From: an uncultured Sphingomonadaceae bacterium
GTDB lineage: Bacteria > Pseudomonadota > Alphaproteobacteria > Sphingomonadales > Sphingomonadaceae
Direction of reading: 5' to 3'
DNA length: 64,000 nt
Assembly: GCA_947493325.1 (NCBI GenBank)
Contig: CANLQI010000001.1
Location: forward strand, 624,501-688,500
Shown: positions 16,832 through 26,482 of the stretch, piece after piece
Layout of the letters: each line of letters begins with the position of its first letter
Position numbering within the stretch: the stretch's first letter is position 1
The notes under the pieces: model-generated
Seen by the model: the letters and a program-made list of their open reading frames with translations, nothing else
The model's database searches: none
What the model was told of the DNA's origin: nothing
Translations under genes and position numbers: made by a program

Positions 16832-19195
16832 TTATGCAGCTATGGATTTTTTGTAATTGACTAGGAATTCCTGCAGGTTTTCCAGCGGCATTGGACGGGC
16901 AATCAGATAGCCTTGTGCAATATCACAGCCCATCTTGTGCAGAAATTCCAGAGTCTGTGGATCCTCCACCCCCTCGGCCACAACGCACTGACCCAGTGAA
17001 TGCGCCAGCTCAATTGTCGAATTGACCATGATCCTGTCGCGTTTGCTTTGTGTCAGCATATTTATGAAGCTGCGATCAATCTTGACTTCGGATGCGGGAC
17101 ATTTTCTGAGGTAATCGAGCGTTGAAAAGCCGGTGCCATAATCATCGATGGAAATACCGATGCCCAGTGCATCAATGTCACGCAATTGCTGCAGCGCCAT
17201 TTCTGAACTCGACATGGCCGCTGTCTCCGTCACTTCCAGGATCAGGCAGTTTTTGGGAACATCACGCCCGATAAATGCCTGTTCGATTTTCTGGATAAGG
17301 TCAGGCATGACGAGCAGGCGGGAAGACAGGTTGACGGCAATTTTGAAATCAGGATACGATCCCTGCAACAGTTCAACTGCCGACAATGCCTTGCCGAGTA
17401 CAAAATTGGTCAAAAGGTCGATGCGGTTCTGTTTTTCGGCTGCCAATATGAAATCTTCAGGGCTGATGGCCCCATGCTGCGGATGATCCCAGCGCACCAG
17501 AGCCTCGGCCCCGCATATCTGCCGGGTTCGCATATCCAGCTTGGGCTGGAATGCCGTCCACAGCTCACCATTTTTTATGGCGTCGTCCAATTCGCTCAGC
17601 ATGGACAATTTCCATGTCGCATCTTTCTGATACGACGGATCGTAAAATGTCCATGGCTTGCCGTCCTCCTGCGCGGTTTGTGCGGCCAGCAATGCGCTTG
17701 ACATCCGGCTTGCGAGTGAACGCTCGGCATCCACATCCATTCCGAAACAGATTTTCAGGTCATATTTTCGTTCTGACACCACGACCGGGTTACGGAAAAT
17801 AGCCTGTAATGCAGCCAGTTGATCCAGTAACGCATCCTTCAGGGAAGTATTTACAACCCAGAAAAACACACCCTCATCGCCATGATATAATGTTTCGCCG
17901 CTGGTGCCGAAACCCAGACGGTCGGATATCTGTTCGACAAAATCAAATTCGGAATTGGCTGGCAGGGCGGTGAGTATTTCGACATAATTCGAAATACGCG
18001 CCGCCACCAGAATATATTCATCCGGCAGTGATGCTTCACGCAATGCGTTAAGGTTTGGCAGGCCGGATACATCATTGCGCGAATTGCGTAACTCGTTTGA
18101 AAGCTTATATTTATGCCATGCACCACTGATTATGACGATGGCTAGAAACACGCATGCAGGTATAATGTCCGGAAAGATGCCAATACTTTCCAGCAGAACC
18201 GGTATGAATATAAAACCCAGTATGATTGCCAGCCTATACAAACGGCGCGGGGCAGTTTTGTCTATCAAAGTGGCAGCATAAATAGCAGCCAGTGCAAGAA
18301 TAAGCGGAATAAGCCAGCCTGTTCTGACTGGAACTCCATCGCGTAATGTTTCCGCGCCTAAGGCAGAGAAAAACACGCTTGCACTTGGTCCTTTTCCAAC
18401 AATCCAATATCTTTTTTCTATTCCAATATTATTTATGCCAATGATGATATCTTTGCCGCTTAAGGAATTTTCATTTACAGCATTTGAGGCCACGTCTGCA
18501 GCACTGATATAAGGAATTGAATTTGCATCAATTGCATAATCGATCGGGAAAGAACTTTGCATGTCACCACGCTGCCCTGATATCTGCGAAGCAATTGATG
18601 GGATATATTGTTCTGATACCATATATCCAAACAGAAGCTCTGACACGCTATTATATCCAGTGATATAGAAGTTGCTGTTAGCTAAACTTCCATATTGACG
18701 GAACATTTCATCAGGAATATGCGGGTTACGAACATTTGTCGCACTTTCTAAATCCACACGTGCATTCAAATAAACTTCAGCTTTCACATTTTTCAAAGCT
18801 GCAACGAAAGCCTCATTTTCTGAAGGGTCAGCTTTCTTGACCGTTTTGAAATCAAAAAATATCCGCTTAGCACCTGCCTGATCAAGTTTTGTGACCAGCG
18901 CACCGAGATTGTCGTATGACCATGGCCAGTCCTGCACTTCCTCCACGGCACGCGGGTCAATGCCGACAACGACCACCTGGCCGCTGGCATCCATGCTGCG
19001 CATTTTATTGCGGCCCGCATTGGCCATATCCTCAAAAGGTGCGTTGAATTCGGTGATGCCGATAAGTACAGCCAGCAAAAATCCCCATACCATCGTATGG
19101 CGCGCTTTTTGCGACGATTTTTGCGATAGATGTCGCGCAATATCAGAAAAGCGTGTCTTTATGCCCCCGATCATGAATTCAGTCCCCACTTTCAT
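16832..19195 (-). CDS. CHASE2 sensor with degenerate GGDEF and EAL domain (probable c-di-GMP phosphodiesterase)
   Basis: 787 residues. An N-terminal membrane helix and a periplasmic CHASE2 domain (VVVVGIDPRAVEEVQDWPW) to about residue 300 are followed by two or three more helices. The GGDEF region is degenerate: the signature is replaced by YHGDEGVFF. The EAL domain (about residues 540-780) is intact in its key motifs: GAEALVRW, NLSSR, EVTETAA, DDYGTGFS, KIDRSF and AEGVED. It therefore probably hydrolyses c-di-GMP in response to a periplasmic signal. An alternative start at 19174 has a GGGGA ribosome site and may be the true one. Confidence 0.88.
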   Translation of the reverse strand: MKVGTEFMIGGIKTRFSDIARHLSQKSSQKARHTMVWGFLLAVLIGITEFNAPFEDMANAGRNKMRSMDASGQVVVVGIDPRAVEEVQDWPWSYDNLGALVTKLDQAGAKRIFFDFKTVKKADPSENEAFVAALKNVKAEVYLNARVDLESATNVRNPHIPDEMFRQYGSLANSNFYITGYNSVSELLFGYMVSEQYIPSIASQISGQRGDMQSSFPIDYAIDANSIPYISAADVASNAVNENSLSGKDIIIGINNIGIEKRYWIVGKGPSASVFFSALGAETLRDGVPVRTGWLIPLILALAAIYAATLIDKTAPRRLYRLAIILGFIFIPVLLESIGIFPDIIPACVFLAIVIISGAWHKYKLSNELRNSRNDVSGLPNLNALREASLPDEYILVAARISNYVEILTALPANSEFDFVEQISDRLGFGTSGETLYHGDEGVFFWVVNTSLKDALLDQLAALQAIFRNPVVVSERKYDLKICFGMDVDAERSLASRMSSALLAAQTAQEDGKPWTFYDPSYQKDATWKLSMLSELDDAIKNGELWTAFQPKLDMRTRQICGAEALVRWDHPQHGAISPEDFILAAEKQNRIDLLTNFVLGKALSAVELLQGSYPDFKIAVNLSSRLLVMPDLIQKIEQAFIGRDVPKNCLILEVTETAAMSSSEMALQQLRDIDALGIGISIDDYGTGFSTLDYLRKCPASEVKIDRSFINMLTQSKRDRIMVNSTIELAHSLGQCVVAEGVEDPQTLEFLHKMGCDIAQGYLIARPMPLENLQEFLVNYKKSIAA

Positions 19196-19617
19196 TCATG
19201 ATTAGTATATATGCGGCCACGCGCCAGTCAGGTACGCAAAGGCTGTAGGGATGCGATATGCTTGCACATATAAAGCCGCCTGAAAATCCGTCAGGGCGAT
19301 TTCCGATATTACTCGAGAACGTGGTGATAAAATATCTCCCTGTTTCCAAGATTTTGATTATGGCACATGGATGTAATATTTAGGTTAACAATAATGTAAT
19401 AAAATTAACCAGACCGCTCAGCAATTTTTAATGCTCATTATCAATTTGTTATACCTTATATTTGCAAAACTTTATAGTGTTACAATTACAAAATGTAATG
19501 AAAATATCACGGCGGCGTTAACCTTTGGGATAATCGCAGTGTCCAATATGAACGTGTGTTGCCGTGGCCAAACCGCTGCCGTGAAACTGTGTGGACCGGT
19601 GCGGTCTCAAGGCACGC
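19196..19617. other. AT-rich intergenic region, 422 bp, no gene seen
   Basis: No coding region or RNA hairpin of note. The segment repeats the string ATGTAAT at 19371, 19393 and 19493, and a further copy lies at 16498 beyond the EAL gene. It may contain the promoter of the CHASE2-EAL gene, transcribed leftward. Confidence 0.4.
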
Positions 19618-21168
19618 TCATGTGACTGCGGCGGTTTGTGCATGCTGGCGCGTGACGAGCCGCAGTGCCATCCAATAGGCCAGGATACCGAAAAGCACGC
19701 CGCCAATAGCGGGGCCGATCAAAACACCTGCCGCACCGTAATAATGGCTGCCGGCCCATGCAAAAGGCAGCACGCCAATCGTATTGCGACCCCAGTTGAG
19801 CCAGGTTGCCCAGCGCGGCCGGTCAAGATTGTTGAACGTTGCATTGCCGATATAGAGAATACCGTTGAACAGGAACAGCGGCGTAACGGCGAGACCGAAG
19901 AGCGCGACCAGATCCTGTCCCTCTTCGCTTAAGTTGAACTGCGCCGCAATGGGCCGCGCGAAAAGATAGAGCAGCGGCCAGATAATCAGCAGATAGCCCG
20001 CCGCGAACAATACCGCATTGTTGATCGCCGTGCGCGCGCGATCAAGCCGCATGGCGCCGAAATTCTGCCCCACAATCGGACCAATCGCGCCGGAGAGCGA
20101 GAAGAACAATCCGAAGGCCACCGGGATGATCCGGCCGATCAATGCATAGGCCGCGACAATGCCCGCACCATATTCGGCGATAAAGCGAAACGATATCGCG
20201 CCGCCCACGGGGGTTGCCAGATTGGTCAGCACGGCAGGGATCATAATGCCCCAGATGGCGGGCAGATTGGCGTGAAACTCTTCGTGTTTGAAGGGGGCAA
20301 AGCCGCCATAGATGTGCAGCACCGGCCAGAGGCCGACAATCGCCATCGCAAATACCGACAGCACGGTGGCAATGGCCGCGCCGGTAAAGCCCAGTCCCAC
20401 ACCGAAAATTAGCAGCGGGTCGAACACCGCGTTGGTAAACGCCATCGCCAGCGTGGTATTCATCGCCCGTTTGGCATCGCCGTGCGCGCGCAAAAAGCCC
20501 GAACAGACCATGCCCATCACCGTGACAGGCGTAAACGGCATGACTATGGAAATATAATGCACCGCTGCATCCTTGGCCGCGCCGCTGGCCCCGAACAGGT
20601 CCATGATCTGCGGCGACAGCAGCCAGAACGCGAGTGTGACAGGTATCGACAGCCCGACGCCAAGCAATGAGATATGCGTGAGCAGCGCGCGTGCTGCTTC
20701 CGGATCGCCCGTGCCAATCCGCCGTGCCGCCAGCGCGCTGATGGTGATCATAAGCCCGATATTGAGCGCGCTGTTAAAGAACATCAGCGTCGCGGCAAAA
20801 CCCATGCCGGCGGTGAGCGCATCATCGCCGAGCTGTGAGATAAAATAGAGATCGGCGAAATCGACGAGAAACATTGCCAGCAGGCCGAGTGACGACGTCA
20901 GCGTCATCACCGCGACATGGTGCATCAGGTTACCGGTGAGGAACCGCGCCTGTTTGTCTGATGCGCTGCTTTGCGTCTTTCCCGCATCCGCACCGCCGTC
21001 ACCGTCCAGTGCAGCCTCGCTCGCACCGGTGGCACTGCCCACGGGTGCATGCGGCAATTCGTCGTCACGGGATTGGGTAATGATAACATCCGATGCTGAA
21101 TAAATGAGTCCGGCAATAGCTACTGCATGATGCGGGGCGATGCCAGCAATGTTTGGTTTATCCGCCAC
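19618..21168 (-). CDS. MATE family efflux transporter
   Basis: 516 residues with 12 predicted membrane helices in two bundles of six. The family-like segments include LMHHVAVMTLTSSLGLLAMF at the first helix and PFTPVTVMGMVCSGFLRAHGD between helices 4 and 5. An unusual N-terminal extension of about 75 mostly polar residues (Gly, Asp, Ala) precedes the first helix. MATE proteins export cationic drugs or metabolites using Na+ or H+ gradients; the substrate is unknown. Confidence 0.9.
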   Translation of the reverse strand: MADKPNIAGIAPHHAVAIAGLIYSASDVIITQSRDDELPHAPVGSATGASEAALDGDGGADAGKTQSSASDKQARFLTGNLMHHVAVMTLTSSLGLLAMFLVDFADLYFISQLGDDALTAGMGFAATLMFFNSALNIGLMITISALAARRIGTGDPEAARALLTHISLLGVGLSIPVTLAFWLLSPQIMDLFGASGAAKDAAVHYISIVMPFTPVTVMGMVCSGFLRAHGDAKRAMNTTLAMAFTNAVFDPLLIFGVGLGFTGAAIATVLSVFAMAIVGLWPVLHIYGGFAPFKHEEFHANLPAIWGIMIPAVLTNLATPVGGAISFRFIAEYGAGIVAAYALIGRIIPVAFGLFFSLSGAIGPIVGQNFGAMRLDRARTAINNAVLFAAGYLLIIWPLLYLFARPIAAQFNLSEEGQDLVALFGLAVTPLFLFNGILYIGNATFNNLDRPRWATWLNWGRNTIGVLPFAWAGSHYYGAAGVLIGPAIGGVLFGILAYWMALRLVTRQHAQTAAVT

Positions 21169-21261
21169 AACAATCGTTAAAGCGCAATATCGTTAAAGTA
21201 TAATATCATTAAAGTGTAATACGGGGGGTTGCGAAAGCTCCGGCCGCCTTTTAAAGCATGC

Positions 21262-21450
21262 CCACGTTACAGGTCGGGCGGAAACGCCCGTGAATTGGGA
21301 ATTTGGAACATGGCCGTGCGTATTTCACGCAGAGCCGCACCAAAGCTGCCCTCGCAACTGTGACCGGCGAGTGTTCGCGCATCAAGCCACTGGGGAACCG
21401 GGAAGGCGGCGCGAAAATGATGACCCGGGAGCCAGGAGACCAGCCCGTAA
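21262..21450 (+). promoter_or_regulatory. Cobalamin riboswitch
   Basis: The leader of btuB has the conserved core elements of the cobalamin riboswitch in order: an upstream hairpin (GGGCG/CGCCC) near 21274, GAATTGGGAA (21292-21301), CTGCCCTCGCAACTGTGACCGG-type core split over 21346-21367, GCCACTG followed by GGGAAGGC near 21388-21411, and the B12 box AGCCAGGAGACCAGCC at 21430-21445. About 130 bases separate the box from the btuB start. It is expected to switch off the btu operon when adenosylcobalamin is plentiful. Confidence 0.93.
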
Positions 21451-21583
21451 CGGTCGTTTTTCCGCGCGGGCGAGGTGTACCGGACGGACGAAGCATGGTT
21501 TTGGATGTGGCAATATGCCGCGCGCTGAAACCAACCCTTCGCATGACGGCGTTGTTGAAACAGTCATGGTGAAGGAGAAATCC

Positions 21584-23554
21584 ATGCAGAAATTGCGAAG
21601 AAACGTGTTGCTGGCCGGGCTATCTGCTCTGGCTTTGACGAGCGTACCTGATCTGGCTTGGGCACAGGATGCGGATGCAGGTGCCGATATTCAAGAACAG
21701 GAGCAGGACGCACAGTCCGCTATATATACCGCGGCCAATATACGTGACGAGGCCATCACCATCGTGGCGACCGGGAAAAACGACCGCGTTGCTGCGCAGG
21801 GGCAGTCGGTCACTGTCATAGGTGATGAAGAGCTGTCGCGTGTCCAGGCCGCCGATATCCTGCCTGTCCTTGAACGCGCGCCGGGTGTCACCGTGTCACG
21901 CAATGGCCCGATTGGCGGGTTTTCCGCCGTGCGCATTCGCGGCAGCGAGGCGGAGCAGGTGCTTGTCCTGATCGACGGCGTGCGGGTGAATGATCCGTCT
22001 TCGCCGGGCGGCGGATTTGATTTCAGCAATGCTCTTGCGGGCAATATCTCGAAAATCGAACTGCTGCGCGGTTCCAACTCGGTTGTATGGGGCAGCCAGG
22101 CTGTGGGCGGGGTTATCGCGATCAGCACAGGCGGGCAGGGCGATACCATCAACCTGCGCGGTGAATATGGCAGTTTTGACACGCTCAATCTCTCTGGCAG
22201 TATCGCACGCGACATAGGCCCGGTCTCGCTCGGCATCAGCGGCGGCTATTATCAGACGGACGGCTATTCCAGCTTTGCGGGCGGAACCGAAGCAGATGGT
22301 TTTGACCAGGCCTATGTGAATGCACGCGCCAGTTTGGATATCACCGATGGCCTGACTGCCGAAATCCGTGGCCGCTATGCCGATGGCCGCAGCGAAATTG
22401 ACGGTTTCCCGGCACCGTTGTTCGCCTTTGCCGATACGGCCGAATTTCAGGATACCGAGCAATGGTCGGGCTATGCCGGACTGGCTTACACGGGCGATAA
22501 TTTCTCGCTGCGCGGCGGCTATTCGATCAGTGATATCGACCGCGCCAATTTCAATCTCGCCTTTGGCAGCGATCCCGGCTTCTTTTCGGAAGGCCGCACC
22601 GAACGCGCGGAATTAAAGGGTAATTGGGACGTCACTGACCAGCTTGCCTTCACTTTCGGTGCGGAAAGCGAGGATAGCGAATTTACGACCGGGCCGTTTG
22701 GCGCATCGGGCGAAACCGGCATCGACAGCGCTTATGGTTTGATCAGCTTTGGCGGCAACCGGCTTAATCTGTCTGCAGGCGCGCGGGTAGACGATCATGA
22801 GCAGTTTGGCACCGAAGTAATTTTGGGCGCAAATGGCAGTTTCGAGATCGCGGATGAATGGCGTATCAAGGCAAGCTATGGCGAGGGGTTCAAGGCACCG
22901 ACCCTGTTTCAGCTGCTGAGCAATTTCGGCAATACTGCGCTGAACCCTGAAAAGAGCCGTAGTTATGACATTGGCATAGAACATGGTTTCCGCCAGTCCG
23001 GGCTCTATGCATCTTTGACCGCATTTCAGCGTGATACGCGCAACCAGATCGACTTTGTCTCTTGTTTCGGGGTGACGGATCCTATCTGCACCGACCGTCC
23101 GTTCGGTACCTACGACAATGTCGCCAAGGCGCGCGCGCGCGGGTTTGAAGCGGAGCTGGGCGCGGATGTATCGGCGCGTTTTCGCGCAAGTGCGGCCTAT
23201 AGCTATATCGATACCGAAAATCTAAGTGCAGGCTCGGCCAATCTTGGCAATGTCTTGGCGCGGCGGCCGAAACATGCGCTGACGCTGTCGGCGGACTGGA
23301 ACAGCCGCGAGAGCCGCGATGGCTTCAATATCGGCGCGGACATGCGGCTGGTCAGCGATAGTTTTGACAATGCGGCGAATACGGTGGCGCTGGATGGCTA
23401 CGCGCTGGTGACGCTGCGGGCATCGGTGCCGTTTGGCGATATGTTCGAAGCCTATGGCCGTATCGAGAATCTCTTTGACGCCGATTACCAGACAGTGGCG
23501 AATTTCAGCACGGCGGGCCGTGCGGGCACTGTCGGGGTCAGGATGCGGTTTTGA
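21584..23554 (+). CDS. btuB: TonB-dependent vitamin B12 receptor
   Basis: 656 residues. ATG 21584 has AAGGAG six bases upstream and begins a signal peptide ending near DLAWAQ. A TonB-box-like EAITIVATG precedes the plug domain (SVTVIGDEELSRVQAADIL, VRIRGSEAEQVLVLIDGVRV, LLRGSNSVVWGSQAVGGVI). The rest is the 22-strand barrel, ending with an aromatic-terminated strand (VGVRMRF). It brings cobalamin across the outer membrane. The riboswitch upstream and the btuFCD genes downstream make the substrate assignment firm. Confidence 0.93.
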   Translation: MQKLRRNVLLAGLSALALTSVPDLAWAQDADAGADIQEQEQDAQSAIYTAANIRDEAITIVATGKNDRVAAQGQSVTVIGDEELSRVQAADILPVLERAPGVTVSRNGPIGGFSAVRIRGSEAEQVLVLIDGVRVNDPSSPGGGFDFSNALAGNISKIELLRGSNSVVWGSQAVGGVIAISTGGQGDTINLRGEYGSFDTLNLSGSIARDIGPVSLGISGGYYQTDGYSSFAGGTEADGFDQAYVNARASLDITDGLTAEIRGRYADGRSEIDGFPAPLFAFADTAEFQDTEQWSGYAGLAYTGDNFSLRGGYSISDIDRANFNLAFGSDPGFFSEGRTERAELKGNWDVTDQLAFTFGAESEDSEFTTGPFGASGETGIDSAYGLISFGGNRLNLSAGARVDDHEQFGTEVILGANGSFEIADEWRIKASYGEGFKAPTLFQLLSNFGNTALNPEKSRSYDIGIEHGFRQSGLYASLTAFQRDTRNQIDFVSCFGVTDPICTDRPFGTYDNVAKARARGFEAELGADVSARFRASAAYSYIDTENLSAGSANLGNVLARRPKHALTLSADWNSRESRDGFNIGADMRLVSDSFDNAANTVALDGYALVTLRASVPFGDMFEAYGRIENLFDADYQTVANFSTAGRAGTVGVRMRF

Positions 23555-24504
23555 TGGAAATAGAGCGGCCTTTGCGTTTTGGAGTATTCCTCCAAAAGCA
23601 GGAATCCAGGGCGACAAAAACAAAGCGTGCATATAGGCGCTCTGTGCTCCTGCTTTCGCAGGAGCACAAAATAACGGGTGTCATTGGGATTATTGCCTTA
23701 TCCCTGACGGGTTGCTCTGTGCAAAACAGCAGTACAAACCCGTCAGACCTCCCCACCATCGTCTCCATCAACCCGTGCACCGATGCGATCTTGGCTGAGG
23801 TCGCGGACCCCGCCCAGATGCTGGCGATCAGCCATTACTCGCACGATCCGCGTGCCACATCGATGCCGATCGAAAAGGCGCGAAGCTTTCCCGCTATTTC
23901 GGGCAGTGTCGAGGAAGTGCTGGCGCTGAAACCGGATCTTGTGGTTGCGGGCGGGCATGTCGGACCGGCCACAGTCGACGCGCTGGACCGGCTCGGGATC
24001 GCACTGGTCCAGGCTCCGGTTGCAAGCAGTGTTGAGGACAGCGATGCCGCTATCCGTGCCATAGCCGCCGCCATTGGCCGCGCGGAGCAGGGTGAAATGC
24101 TGGTGGGGCGCATTGCCGCCGTGCTTGCCGACAGTCTACCGCGGTCGGACTCATCTGTGCCCGCGCTGGTGTGGCAGGGTGGCGGGCTGGTACCGGGCAA
24201 GGCTACGCTGATCGACGATCTGCTCACCCGCACCGGATTTGACAATGTGGCCGAAGCGCGCGGACTGGCCGTGTGGGATGTGCTGGGCCTTGAGTATCTG
24301 GTCGATAATCCGCCCCGGGTGCTGCTTTCCGCAAACGGTTCGATGGCGCAGCAAGACCGCATGCTCGGCCACCCGGCGCTGGCACGGCTGGACGGACAGA
24401 TGCAGTTTGCGCAATTTGACCAGAACCTGATTTTCTGCGGCGGACCCACGATCATTCGCGCGGCCGAACGATTGGCGGAGATACGGGCGAAGGTGAAGGG
24501 ATGA
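23554..24504 (+). CDS. btuF: Cobalamin ABC transporter substrate-binding protein with repeat-derived N-terminus
   Basis: 316 residues if read from ATG 23554, which overlaps the btuB stop (TGATG). The BtuF-type periplasmic binding fold is clear: IVSINPCTDAILAEVAD, ALKPDLVVAGG, LVWQGGGLVPG and FCGGPT. A lipoprotein-like signal ending SLTGCS occurs only around residue 55. The preceding residues (FGVFLQKQESRA ... SVLLLSQEH) are encoded by a two-hairpin repeat at 23584-23667. Either translation really begins at the coupled ATG and yields a long leader, or a GTG at 23644 inside the repeat is used. Confidence 0.85.
   Translation: MEIERPLRFGVFLQKQESRATKTKRAYRRSVLLLSQEHKITGVIGIIALSLTGCSVQNSSTNPSDLPTIVSINPCTDAILAEVADPAQMLAISHYSHDPRATSMPIEKARSFPAISGSVEEVLALKPDLVVAGGHVGPATVDALDRLGIALVQAPVASSVEDSDAAIRAIAAAIGRAEQGEMLVGRIAAVLADSLPRSDSSVPALVWQGGGLVPGKATLIDDLLTRTGFDNVAEARGLAVWDVLGLEYLVDNPPRVLLSANGSMAQQDRMLGHPALARLDGQMQFAQFDQNLIFCGGPTIIRAAERLAEIRAKVKG
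23584..23667. repeat. Two-hairpin repeat element at the btuB/btuF junction
   Basis: A copy of the element family: TTCCTCCAAAAGCAGGAA (imperfect first stem), linker, then GTGCTCCTGCTTTCGCAGGAGCAC as a perfect second stem. It lies inside the btuF reading frame and is in frame throughout. Confidence 0.8.
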
Positions 24505-24533
24505 TGGCCATAACGCCCGCAATATACACCGTT

Positions 24534-24730
24534 AGCCCTGCGCCTGTCGAAAGACGTGGATCAACAGAACGCGAGGTTGCTGGACGCCCTTCGACAGGCT
24601 CAGGGCTAACGGACGTGTGTGGCAGTATGCGTCGCTTGCGTTATTCGTATTCCTGCGAAAGCAGGAATCCAGGGCGGTTAATATCCGCATTGCATACTGC
24701 CACCCTGGACTCCTGCTTTCGCAAGAGCGC
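24534..24730. repeat. Two repeat elements between btuF and btuC
   Basis: Positions 24534-24611 hold an inverted pair: TTAGCCCTG...CTGTCGAAAG and, at the other end, CCTTCGACAGGCTCAGGGCTAA. Positions 24647-24730 hold another two-hairpin element (TTCCTGCGAAAGCAGGAA and CTCCTGCTTTCGCAAGAG). They separate btuC from btuF by 232 bp in an otherwise tight operon. Confidence 0.8.
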
Positions 24731-24736
24731 GGCACT

Positions 24737-25702
24737 ATGAAAAAGAATCTCAACTTTTGGCTGATCCTTGCATTGGCTATCACTTTTGCGCTGTCGCTTT
24801 TGGCGGGCAAGGTGTGGCTGCCTTTTGGCAAGTGGGGCGCGGATGGCACAGCAGCCATCATTCTCGCCGAACTGCGCCTGCCGCGTGCGGTGCTGGCGGT
24901 TGTGATCGGCGCGGGGCTGGGCATGGCGGGGGCAGTGATGCAGGGTTTCCTGCGCAACCCGCTGGCCGATCCGGGGTTGTTCGGCATTTCACCCGGTGCC
25001 GCATTGGGCGCGGTGCTGTCGCTCTATTTCGGCTTTGCGGTGAGCGCATGGCTGCTGCCTATGTTCGCGCTGATCGGCGCAGGCGGGGCGATGTTTCTGC
25101 TGGCGCTGATCGCCGGGCGCAGCGCGAGTATCATCCTGTTCACGCTGGCCGGCATGATGATCGCCAGCCTGGCAGGCGCATTCACATCGCTGGCCATATC
25201 GCTCGCGCCCACACCTTTTGCCATGACTGAAATTGTTACCTGGCTGATGGGCGCGCTGACCGATCGCAGCTGGCGCGATGTATGGATTGCTGCGCCGCTT
25301 ATCATCGCGGGCATGGGATGCCTGATGATGACCATGCGCGCTCTTGATGCCCTGACACTGGGCGAAGCGGCGGCGCGTTCGCTGGGCGTCGATATGGGCC
25401 GCCTGCAATGGTGGATTATCATCGGCATCGGCCTGACAGTCGGTGGATCAGTCGCGGTGGCCGGTATCATCGGCTTTGTCGGGCTGATCGTGCCGCATCT
25501 CATGCGCCCACTGACAGACGCCCGGCCCTCTTCGCTGCTTATCCCTTCGGCGCTGGCGGGCGCGACACTGCTGCTGGTGGCAGACAGCCTGGTGCGGGTG
25601 CTGCCAATGACTAGCGAACTGCGGCTCGGCATTGCTATGTCGCTCATCGGCGGGCCGTTTTTCCTCGCCCTGCTTATCCAGATGCGAAGGAAACTCGCAT
25701 GA
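24737..25702 (+). CDS. btuC: Cobalamin ABC transporter permease
   Basis: 321 residues from MKKNLNFWLI. It has about ten hydrophobic segments and FecCD-family signatures: LRLPRAVLAVVIGAGLGMAG, MQGFLRNPLADPGLFGISPG, and the ATPase-contacting loop GIIGFVGLIVPHLMRPL. The frame is open upstream to 24617 through a repeat element, but ATG 24737 begins the first membrane helix and is the natural start. Its last four bases overlap btuD. Confidence 0.93.
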   Translation: MKKNLNFWLILALAITFALSLLAGKVWLPFGKWGADGTAAIILAELRLPRAVLAVVIGAGLGMAGAVMQGFLRNPLADPGLFGISPGAALGAVLSLYFGFAVSAWLLPMFALIGAGGAMFLLALIAGRSASIILFTLAGMMIASLAGAFTSLAISLAPTPFAMTEIVTWLMGALTDRSWRDVWIAAPLIIAGMGCLMMTMRALDALTLGEAAARSLGVDMGRLQWWIIIGIGLTVGGSVAVAGIIGFVGLIVPHLMRPLTDARPSSLLIPSALAGATLLLVADSLVRVLPMTSELRLGIAMSLIGGPFFLALLIQMRRKLA

Positions 25703-26475
25703 CACTTGCGGCGCAGAACATTAACGTCCGGTTGGGCGGGGCGCAGATACTGAAAGGGGTACACGCGGCTTTTACAAGCGGGCGGGTGAGTGCGATTGTC
25801 GGCCCTAACGGGGCTGGTAAATCGACTTTGCTCAATTGTTTGGCGACGCTTCGATTGCCTGATAGCGGCCGGGTTCTGCTGGACGATGCGCCGCTTACTG
25901 AACTCTCCGCACAACAACGCGCGCGGCGGATCGGCTATCTGCCACAGGTACACGAGGTGCATTGGGATATCGACGTGCGCGCGTTGGTGGCAATGGGCCG
26001 CTTCCCGCATCGCGGCGCTTTCGCGGGCGAAAGTGCTGCCGATCGCGCGGCCATTGATGATGCGATGGTGGCCATGGATGTAACGGATTTTGCAGAGCGC
26101 AGTGTGCAGAGCCTATCAGGCGGCGAACGCGCAAGGGTGCTGGTGGCGCGAGTACTCGCTACGCAGCCGGACTGGCTGCTAGTCGATGAACCGCTCGCCA
26201 ATCTGGATATCGGCCATCAGCTTACCATGCTGGCGGCCATGCGGCGCGCTGCACATGACAGCGGCACGGGCGTTATCATGGTACTGCACGATTTATCCCA
26301 CGCGATGAATTATGCCGATCACGTGGTGATGCTGGACAGGGGCAAGGTTGCGGCATGCGGCCCGGCAGCCGATGCATTATCGGTGCCAAATATAGAGCGC
26401 GTGTATAATATACGCGCAAAATGGCTGGAAAGCGGTGACGGGCAAAAGCTGCTGCACAGCGGCCCGCATGGCTAG
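25699..26475 (+). CDS. btuD: Cobalamin ABC transporter ATP-binding protein
   Basis: 258 residues. Walker A GPNGAGKST, Q-loop in YLPQ, signature LSGGERARV, Walker B WLLVDEP with the D-loop ANLD, and the switch histidine in VLHDLSHAMNYAD. It powers import of B12 through BtuC. The start ATGA overlaps the btuC stop, so the two are translationally coupled. Confidence 0.95.
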   Translation: MTLAAQNINVRLGGAQILKGVHAAFTSGRVSAIVGPNGAGKSTLLNCLATLRLPDSGRVLLDDAPLTELSAQQRARRIGYLPQVHEVHWDIDVRALVAMGRFPHRGAFAGESAADRAAIDDAMVAMDVTDFAERSVQSLSGGERARVLVARVLATQPDWLLVDEPLANLDIGHQLTMLAAMRRAAHDSGTGVIMVLHDLSHAMNYADHVVMLDRGKVAACGPAADALSVPNIERVYNIRAKWLESGDGQKLLHSGPHG

Positions 26476-26482
26476 GCCGGAT

